Assembly: GCA_041399205.1 (NCBI GenBank)
Contig: JAWKTK010000003.1
Location: 868,001-932,000 of the forward strand
Length of the DNA: 64,000 nucleotides
Direction: 5' to 3'
Source of the DNA: JAGQOZ01 sp041399205
GTDB lineage: Bacteria; Planctomycetota; Planctomycetia; Pirellulales; Pirellulaceae
Positions 57,207 to 64,000 of this stretch are shown here, in pieces (the first letter of the stretch is position 1; every line of letters begins with the position of its first letter). Under the pieces are notes generated by a model. The model searched no databases and was not told where the DNA came from. It saw nothing but the letters and a program-made list of their open reading frames with translations. Position numbers and translations under genes: made by a program.

Positions 57207-59185
57207 TCAGCGTTGCAGTCGCTCCAGAATTAAATTCACGTCGTAAACGCAACCGCCCCAAGTGCCGCCACCGACTTGCTGCAGCGCCGCCCACAACTTG
57301 GTATCGTCTGGCAGCTGGTCGTCTGGACGAATCGCCGGATTCATTTCGCGCGAATCTAATTCGGCTTGTGCTTCTTCGGGCGACAGATTCTGCGTTTGGC
57401 CGTTGCGAATCACGCCCACCAAATCAATCGAGCCAGACAAGTCATTGCGGTCCACAATAATCTGCACCAAGTCATCGTCGCAAAGTTTGCCAATGGGGCC
57501 GCCCGCCAATGCTTCTGGCCCCACGTGACCAATGCACGCGCCCGTGCTGACTCCAGAAAAACGAGCGTCTGTAACTACGGCCACGTCTTTGCCCCACGGC
57601 AAATACTTCAGCGCCGAAGTAATCTGATACGTCTCTTCCATACCCGATCCCAACGGGCCTCGGCCAGCTAAGACCAGCACATCTCCCGCTTGAACCGGTC
57701 GCTCCGATTGCCCTTTCACCGCCGCGATGGCATCGCGTTCACTGGCAAAAACGCGAGCCGTTCCCGTCTTACGATACACGCCGTCATCGTCCACTACTGA
57801 CGGATCAATCGACGTGGCTTTGATCACCGATCCTTCCGGACAAATGTTGCCCAACGGAAAACAGACGGTGCTTGTCATGCCTCGACGCTTCGCTTCTGCC
57901 GGCGGCAAGATCACTTCGTCCGGATGGATGCCGTCTTGCTGTTGTAGCGATTCGCGCAAGACAGTTCGCCGTTCACTTCGCTCCCACCAATCCAAAACAT
58001 CGCCTAACGTTTTGCCGGTGACGGTGTGCGCGTCCAGACGCAGCAGATTTCGCTGGCGAAGATGCAACATGACTTCGGGCACGCCTCCCGCCAAAAACAC
58101 GCGAATGGTCGGATGATTCGTAGGACCGTTGGGCAAGACGTCCACAAACCGAGGTACTGGCGGTTGATTTCGCTCCACGCTTCCACCGGAGGTCGCTGCA
58201 GTTTGGCCGAAAACGCGACCGCCGGCAAATGCAATAACAAATTGGTCGAACCGCCAAACGCTGCATGAACCACCATGGCATTATGGACCGAATCATCCGT
58301 CAAGAAGTCTTGCGTGGTGACTTGATCCGCGGCCAAGTTCCACAGCGCGCGAGCACTCCGGATGGCATTGTCAATCCAGATCGGTTGGCCGCTCGGTGCC
58401 AGCGCCGCGTGAGGCAACGTCATGCCCAATGCTTCGGCAATGACTTGGGACGTGGCCGCCGTGCCCAGAAATTGGCAACCGCCACCAGGCGAACCGCACG
58501 CCGCACAACCGGCCGCCGCGGCGTCTTCGAGCGACAATTCGCCCTGCGCATAACGAGCTCCGATGGTTTGCACTTTCGCGGTATCTTCGCCTCGAGACGG
58601 TGGCAATGTCACTCCGCCGGGAATCAACACGGTCGGCAATTCGTGACAACTGGCCAGCGCCATCATCATCGCGGGCAAGCCTTTGTCACACGTGGCGATT
58701 CCCAAAACGCCTTTCCTGGTTGGTAGCGAACGAATCTGACGCCGCATGACGATTGCCGCATCATTGCGGTACGGCAGACTGTCAAACATGCCTACCGTGC
58801 CTTGCGTACGACCGTCACACGGGTCCGAACAAAACGCCGCGAAGGGAACTCCTCCTTGTGCCTTTAGCTCCACCGCCGCCGCTTCACCCAACAAACCCAC
58901 TTCCCAGTGGCCAGTATGAAAACCCAAGGCAATCGGTTTGCCATCCGTCGCGCGAACTCCGCCTTGCGTACTGAGAATCAAGAATTGCGGCCCCAGCATT
59001 TCTGTCACGGGCCAGCCCATGCCCGCGTTTTGCGTCATGCCAAACAGATGTCCGCTGGGCCAATGCCGCAGCATTTCATCCGTCAAAGGTAACGAACCAA
59101 CGGGGCTGACTCCGCTGGACTTTACGCCTAGTGTTTCCACGGCGCAGTCTAGTATCTGAGCTGTTTCAAATCGTCGAATGGACAT
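57207..59185 (-). pseudogene. YjhG/YagF-type D-xylonate dehydratase, one frameshift
   Basis: Two frames meet near 58160. The first 340 or so residues contain GHLFGMTQNAGMGWPVTEML, FAAFCSDPCDGRTQG (Fe-S Cys), GIATCDKGLPAMMMALA and AGCAACGSPGGGCQFLGTAA (cluster Cys residues). The second frame has FVDVLPNGP, PLGNICPEGSVIKATS and AVVTDARFSGVSTGACIGHV. Together about 655 residues, the length of the YjhG subfamily of IlvD/Edd dehydratases, distinguished by GHLFGMTQNAGMGW. It would dehydrate D-xylonate or a related sugar acid using an iron-sulfur cluster. No xylose genes are near. Confidence 0.82.
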
Positions 59186-59238
59186 ACTGAGCGAAACCTT
59201 TTTTAATATTCAAGCGTTGCGGTTATTGCCAGAAGCAA

Positions 59239-61821
59239 TCACGTCTTTAAAATTCCAGGCGTTGCCAAATACTTGCCAGGAGCAATCCGATCTTGCAGTT
59301 TCCAGGGCGACGCGGAATAGCGAAACAACAGCGCCAAGAACGCTGGAACCAAAATCGGACGCACGACAAACGTGTCCAGAATCACCCCTAAAGATAATGC
59401 AAACCCCAGTTCTACGATTCCTCGCAAACTACCCGACGTCATGGACACAAACGTCCCCGCCATGATCACTCCGCAACTGGTGATGATCCCGCCCGTCCGC
59501 ACGATCGCTCGTTTCAATCCGCCAAACAGCCCGTGCTTGGCTTGCTCTTCAAACACACGCGTCGTCAGATAGATATTGTAGTCCTGACCCACCGCCACCA
59601 AGATAACAAACAGGAACAAAGGCACTTTCCAGTCCAAGCCTGCAAACGTGGCGCCGTAGAGTTGCTTAAAAAATAGTTCGGTCAGGCCCATGGTCACGTA
59701 ATAGCTAAACAGGACCGACAGAATCAAATACAAACAGATGATCGGTCGGCGCAGGATAATCAGCAAGATAGCCAGCACCGCTAAAACGACCAACACTTGA
59801 ATACGAATATTGTCGGCGCTAGTGACGGTTCGCAAATCGCGAATCGCCGCCGTGGTACCGGAATAGACAAATTCGGCATTGGACCAAAACGAATCGGGGC
59901 GTTTGGTTTCTTCGATCAAAAGGTGGTCGATGTCAGACAGCGCTCGAGTTGCTTCGATGGAGAACGGATCGTCGGCCAAGATCACTTCCAAGCGAACCAC
60001 ATCGCCATCCAGGTGATCTCCTTCGCCCAAATAAAGCGATCGAATGGCATGATGAGACATCAGGGCCATGGCGCGCAACGAAAACCCTTTGCCGTCACCC
60101 GCTGGATTCACCAAGCTCCGCACCGCGGTCACTCGTTCGTGTGCCTGCAGTTTCTCTGTCAATTCCCAAAGCGACTTTTTCCCTTCGTCCGAATCAATCG
60201 GATGGCCCGCCGTTTGAGCCAAGACAATCAATGGGCCGGTTTCGCCAATGGGATAGTGCCGGCGCATTTGTTCTGCGCCAATTTTGCTGGTTCGATCCGA
60301 ACTCAATTCGCTCAAGAAATCATAGGTGACATCCACATTCCAGCCGAGCAGTGCGAATGGCAACATCGCGCCGATACACAGCATCAAGACCATGCCGGGG
60401 AACCGAACAATCCGTTCGGCCATGTTATGCCATAGTCCGGTCGCATCGGCCGATCGGTCTGTCAGTGCTTGTCGGCCCCAGGGCCAGAAGACAGCTCGGC
60501 CCAGGCCGCTCAGTAAGGCCGGCGCTAACGTCAAGCAGGCGAGTAATGTGATGGCCAAACACAAACCAATCGCGGGTCCGCTGTTGCGAAACTTGCCAAA
60601 GTCAGCAAAAAACATCATCGACAGCCCAACAATGGTTGTCAGCGCGCTGGCGATCAATGCTTCTCCGACACCGTGCAACGCCAGAGCCACCGATTCAATC
60701 CGGTCATGTCCATGATTCAATTCTTCTCGGAACCGAGCGATCAGGAATAAACAGAAATCGGTTCCCGCACCAAACAGAATCACCACCACAAAGATTCTGG
60801 TGGTGGTGAAGACTTTGAAATTCCACCAATCAAAGCCGGGCAGCAGGTGCACTTGCGTCATCGCCGCGACGACGCCCATGGCAATGACCAGACTCACCCC
60901 GATGGTCACAAGCGGCACGGCGACTAACACCGGCGAACGGTAAACCAAAACCAGAATGCTGACCACCAAGATGACCGTATACAGTTCGGTGTTCTTAATG
61001 CTTTCGGCAGACGAACGAAGCATGTCTCCACCGACCGTGGCCGAACCGGTCAACGCCACCTGCAACCCCGCAGGAAAGTTGGCGTCCTGCCGAATGTCAC
61101 TCAATATCGATTCGACATAGTCCAACACGCGAATATTGTCCGTCGCCATGAACTCTTGCGACAAACGCACCACAATCAGTGTTGCTTGCTGATCACGACT
61201 ACGCAACTTGCCGCCAAACACTTCGGTGTGCCGGTGCCACACATCGATAATCGGCATGGGGTCCGCCATCGTCGGCGACAGTTGCTGCGGAGACTGTGAC
61301 AACTTTGAGTCATAGTCGCTGGCCAAAAGACGATCATTCGCCGCGTCTTCGGTTCGGCCCAGTCGCTCCATCAAGATCGCTCGATTATGAAACGCCGCGG
61401 CGTATTCGCCGTCCAGTTCCAGCGCGGTGTCCCAAAGTTTTTGAAGTTGGTTGGCTTGATCTTCATCAATCTGACTGGCAGCGTCGGTTCCCAATTGGCG
61501 GCGCCAGATGGAAACCGCTTGTAGATTCACAAAGCGAGCAGCCAGACGATCAGCCACGGCCAAATCTTCGGGTGCCAGCGGTGTGTCACGAGAAAGCACA
61601 ACGGCCATTTCACTCTTGGAACGACCGTTCGGAAACGCCTTTTCCAGCAACGCTTCACCTCGGACACTGGACATCGACGTTGGCATGTAAGCCAAGTCGC
61701 CATCGTAGGTGATATCATCCCAACGAGGTGCCGCAGTGACGACCAACACCACGGCCAACACCCAAAACAGAATGACCCACGGCCACTTTTTGGCAATCCA
61801 CGTACTTAACCCAGCCAACAT
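59239..61821 (-). CDS. MMPL/RND-superfamily transporter
   Basis: 860 residues; the ATG at 61821 is preferred over TTG at 61824. Two matching halves each have one N-terminal helix, a large extracytoplasmic loop and five further helices. Proton-relay-like Gly-x-Asp motifs occur in both halves: FGAGTDFCLFLIARFRE and AVGQDYNIYLTTRVFEEQA. The first loop holds a helical, TPR-like insertion (LQKLWDTALELDGEYAAAFH). Membership in the MMPL family of lipid/hopanoid or drug exporters is clear; cargo is unknown. It starts 110 bases downstream of the M28 peptidase stop on the same strand. Confidence 0.9.
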   Translation of the reverse strand: MLAGLSTWIAKKWPWVILFWVLAVVLVVTAAPRWDDITYDGDLAYMPTSMSSVRGEALLEKAFPNGRSKSEMAVVLSRDTPLAPEDLAVADRLAARFVNLQAVSIWRRQLGTDAASQIDEDQANQLQKLWDTALELDGEYAAAFHNRAILMERLGRTEDAANDRLLASDYDSKLSQSPQQLSPTMADPMPIIDVWHRHTEVFGGKLRSRDQQATLIVVRLSQEFMATDNIRVLDYVESILSDIRQDANFPAGLQVALTGSATVGGDMLRSSAESIKNTELYTVILVVSILVLVYRSPVLVAVPLVTIGVSLVIAMGVVAAMTQVHLLPGFDWWNFKVFTTTRIFVVVILFGAGTDFCLFLIARFREELNHGHDRIESVALALHGVGEALIASALTTIVGLSMMFFADFGKFRNSGPAIGLCLAITLLACLTLAPALLSGLGRAVFWPWGRQALTDRSADATGLWHNMAERIVRFPGMVLMLCIGAMLPFALLGWNVDVTYDFLSELSSDRTSKIGAEQMRRHYPIGETGPLIVLAQTAGHPIDSDEGKKSLWELTEKLQAHERVTAVRSLVNPAGDGKGFSLRAMALMSHHAIRSLYLGEGDHLDGDVVRLEVILADDPFSIEATRALSDIDHLLIEETKRPDSFWSNAEFVYSGTTAAIRDLRTVTSADNIRIQVLVVLAVLAILLIILRRPIICLYLILSVLFSYYVTMGLTELFFKQLYGATFAGLDWKVPLFLFVILVAVGQDYNIYLTTRVFEEQAKHGLFGGLKRAIVRTGGIITSCGVIMAGTFVSMTSGSLRGIVELGFALSLGVILDTFVVRPILVPAFLALLFRYSASPWKLQDRIAPGKYLATPGILKT

Positions 61822-61934
61822 CAACAGTATGCCTCGAAAAAGATCGACCAGCGCAAGCTCAATATCGTACCGCTGAGTGCAACATCTTCCAAGGCTCGCC
61901 CAGTTGCTCCGAACTGTGCAATTTATTGCATATG

Positions 61935-64000
61935 CTAATCACGTGAACCGGGCGTTACTTTCAAATCCAGCCGTTCGTCGCCGCGTTGTACCGTAATGGT
62001 GACTTCCTGGCCGATCTTCAATGCTTCGATAGCGTAGGTGTAGTCGTAAATGTTTTCAATCTTCTTGCCGGCCAGGTTCACAATCACGTCTCCGCCGCGA
62101 ATTCCCGCTTGTTCGGAAGGTCCACCTTTGGCCACGCTGGACAAGAGTACTCCCTTGACGTCCGATTCCGCATAGTCCGGCACCGTCCCCAAGTAAGCTC
62201 GCAAGTTCGCACGACGCTGGCCTTCTTTCGGTGCCGCTTGCGCAACGTAGTCGGGCGAAGTTTCGGCTTTCGCCAAAGACTGAGCCACCAGCGCCATGAA
62301 ATGAGCAATCTTGGCTGCATTGTCATAGTTAAGCTTATCCGGCGTGTCACGAGGCGTGTGATAATCCGCATGCGAACCGGTGAAGGCGGACAAAATGGGT
62401 ACACCTTTCATAAAGAACGAACTCGCATCCGTCGGCAAGTAACTATCTTCTTGAATCGTGATGGGTAGTCCCAAGACCGCATTGCGCTTTTCAATTTCCG
62501 ACCGCCAGATGCTGGACGAACCGACGCCCTGCAGCACCAACTTCTTCTCCATGCGTCCGACCATGTCCATGTTCAAGCAAGCCGAAATCGCCGGATATAG
62601 TGATTCCAACGCAACGTGCGAATGGGCATGGGCATCTGCATGCGCGTCACCATGATCAACCACCGAGGCACCCAAATTCGATGCGGCCGAAGTGGCAGAC
62701 GTGTCATTCGAAGACGCGTGTTCGCCGTGGCCATGTCCGTGTCCGTGATGATTCGCTGCGGAAGACTTGTACGTTTTGACGAAATGACTTGATCCAATCA
62801 GCCCCATCTCTTCGCCCGACCAAGCCGCAAACAAGATGTCTCGTTGCCCCTGCAGCTTGCCGCTGGCCTTTCGATCTGCCAGATACTGCGCCACTTCCAG
62901 CATGGCAGCAACACCCGATGCGTTGTCGTCGGCACCAAAGTGAATGCCGTCCTTCTCGTCATCTCGAGCCAACGACGACGGTCCGGCGCCCTTTCCCAAG
63001 TGATCAATGTGAGCACCAATCAGAATCGTTTCGGCCGCAGGCGTCGCGCCCATTTGCAGTCGTCCCAACACATTCCGACCGGTGATCTGCACTTGGTCCA
63101 AGTCAATTCGAGCGTTCAGCGGTTTGGCTTCTAATGCAAAGCCCATGGCCAGTTCGCCGGTATCCAGCGAATCTTGTAGTTGTTTCAGTGATTTACCCGA
63201 AGCCTTTAGCCAGCCTTCGACCACTTGATCCGTGACGGAAATCACCGGCACACTGGTCCCCGCCAGCGATCCGTCAAACTGCAACGGCACCAGCGGATTG
63301 CTAACTTGAGAATTCGGACCGCTAACCAGAATTAAGCCTCGAGCACCTCGATCACGAGCGACCATGGCTTTGTAACGAAGGCTGGAATGATGCGCCAGAT
63401 GCTGACGACGTTCTGCGGAAATGTTCTCCGGCATGAAGCGAAACGCCACCACCCATTTATCTTTGACGTCCAAATGCACGAAGGAATCGTATTCGTCCTG
63501 ACCGTCTGCGGCGGGCGCAACAATCCCGTACCCAGCAAACACAATCGGAGCCGCCGCGACTTCGCCGGTTTGTGAAAACGATAGCGGCAACCAATCTTCA
63601 TTCACTTGAAACAAGACGCCATCTTGTGCCAACAAATTGTCATCGCCCAGTGAAACACCCGACGTGAATTCAAATTCTTGATACCAGCTGCCATTGTCTC
63701 CGGCAGGTTGCAAATGCAAATGATCGAACAGTGATGCCACATACGCCGTGGCCAGCTTTTCACCTTCCGATCCAGTCCGCCGACCGGCCAATTCAGGGCG
63801 ACACAGGTAATCGACATGGCGCAAGACATCTTCCGGCATGAAACCAGCCTTAGTCTGTTGTAACGAATCTGCCGCCGCAGCCACGGCAGAACCAACGTCC
63901 ACGGTCGGTTCGTCCGCAGCGTCGTCGATTTGCAAAAGGTCCAACGCCGCTTGATGGTCCCAGTCGGCGATGAAAATTTGGGATTGCTTGGAAGTCGTGC
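61935..64000 (-). CDS. M28 metallopeptidase with PA and PDZ domains (partial)
   Basis: The frame is open at the right edge of the window, so the N-terminus is missing (688 codons present). Domains: PA domain with VFAGYGIVAPAADGQDEY and GARGLILVSGPNS; M28 catalytic domain with zinc ligands in GAHIDHLG, FGADDNASGVAAML (bridging Asp), AAWSGEEMG (Glu-Glu), NMDMVGRM and HADYHTPRDT; then a PDZ domain (PSEQAGIRGGDVIVNLAGKK). A long His-rich insertion (HHGHGHGHGEH, HADAHAHSH) sits between the Glu-Glu motif and the next zinc ligand. It is probably an exported aminopeptidase. Confidence 0.9.
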   Translation of the reverse strand, partial: TTSKQSQIFIADWDHQAALDLLQIDDAADEPTVDVGSAVAAAADSLQQTKAGFMPEDVLRHVDYLCRPELAGRRTGSEGEKLATAYVASLFDHLHLQPAGDNGSWYQEFEFTSGVSLGDDNLLAQDGVLFQVNEDWLPLSFSQTGEVAAAPIVFAGYGIVAPAADGQDEYDSFVHLDVKDKWVVAFRFMPENISAERRQHLAHHSSLRYKAMVARDRGARGLILVSGPNSQVSNPLVPLQFDGSLAGTSVPVISVTDQVVEGWLKASGKSLKQLQDSLDTGELAMGFALEAKPLNARIDLDQVQITGRNVLGRLQMGATPAAETILIGAHIDHLGKGAGPSSLARDDEKDGIHFGADDNASGVAAMLEVAQYLADRKASGKLQGQRDILFAAWSGEEMGLIGSSHFVKTYKSSAANHHGHGHGHGEHASSNDTSATSAASNLGASVVDHGDAHADAHAHSHVALESLYPAISACLNMDMVGRMEKKLVLQGVGSSSIWRSEIEKRNAVLGLPITIQEDSYLPTDASSFFMKGVPILSAFTGSHADYHTPRDTPDKLNYDNAAKIAHFMALVAQSLAKAETSPDYVAQAAPKEGQRRANLRAYLGTVPDYAESDVKGVLLSSVAKGGPSEQAGIRGGDVIVNLAGKKIENIYDYTYAIEALKIGQEVTITVQRGDERLDLKVTPGSRD

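Overview
The window looks like a chromosomal segment from a planctomycete, most likely of the Pirellulaceae type. The supporting families are a giant PVC-type protein with a C-terminal CxxCH haem site, a DUF1501 sulfatase-like protein, two PEP-CTERM proteins, a SGNH protein with a GNTL block, an FG-GAP/UnbV-ASPIC/thioredoxin/TPR protein, a YhaN/SMC-like ATPase with two DUF4332-like modules, and a sucrose synthesis cluster with amylosucrase. Genes are mostly single or in short operons, and Shine-Dalgarno signals are weak. All of this is recognised by eye; no database search was run.

Layout. 0.1-1.35 kb: exported HEAT-repeat protein. 1.4-2.5 kb: weak or broken ORFs. 2.6-6.1 kb: an AAA+ ATPase plus subtilisin-like protease pair resembling the IetAS system (plasmid incompatibility / anti-phage). 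6.2-9.8 kb: a YaaC-like gene with frameshifts, an 86-88 bp direct repeat, the 5' half of a tRNA-Lys gene, a frameshifted tyrosine recombinase and an intact tRNA-Asp with its terminator. Together with the IetAS pair this looks like a defence-bearing integrated island. 10.2-14.0 kb: a 46-residue membrane protein, a fatty acid desaturase, a PDZ protein and an RlmI-like methyltransferase; the last three have many frameshifts. 14.0-25.8 kb: beta-barrel protein, PEP-CTERM protein, PVC-type cytochrome plus SGNH protein, divergent SDR dehydrogenase, coiled-coil protein, Nramp-related transporter coupled to a DUF2891 protein. 26.1-31.9 kb: lipoprotein, the large FG-GAP/UnbV/redoxin protein with an in-frame TGA, and a LamG/dockerin/PEP-CTERM protein. 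31.9-40.9 kb: SMC-like ATPase, a field of palindromic repeats, dihydroorotase and small exported proteins. 40.9-47.9 kb: a phosphatase-TreZ fusion divergent from sucrose-phosphate synthase and amylosucrase. 48-64 kb: hybrid sensor kinase, FkbM methyltransferase, nucleotide-sugar epimerase, 5-formyl-THF cyclo-ligase, DUF1501 protein, YjhG-type dehydratase, MMPL transporter and an M28 peptidase running off the right edge.

How genes work together. The sucrose cluster would make sucrose (SPS plus phosphatase) and convert it to or from alpha-glucan (amylosucrase, TreZ-like GH13), suggesting coupled osmolyte and storage metabolism. The ATPase/protease pair is a candidate defence or addiction module.

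Quality warning. Between about 5.7 and 14.0 kb nearly every gene is broken by several single-base shifts, yet each fragment returns to conserved sequence. Isolated shifts also hit the Nramp, DUF2891, FG-GAP, LamG, dihydroorotase, sensor kinase and dehydratase genes. Sequencing or assembly indels are the simplest explanation, so 'pseudogene' here means 'broken in this sequence', not proven decay. Shift positions are approximate.
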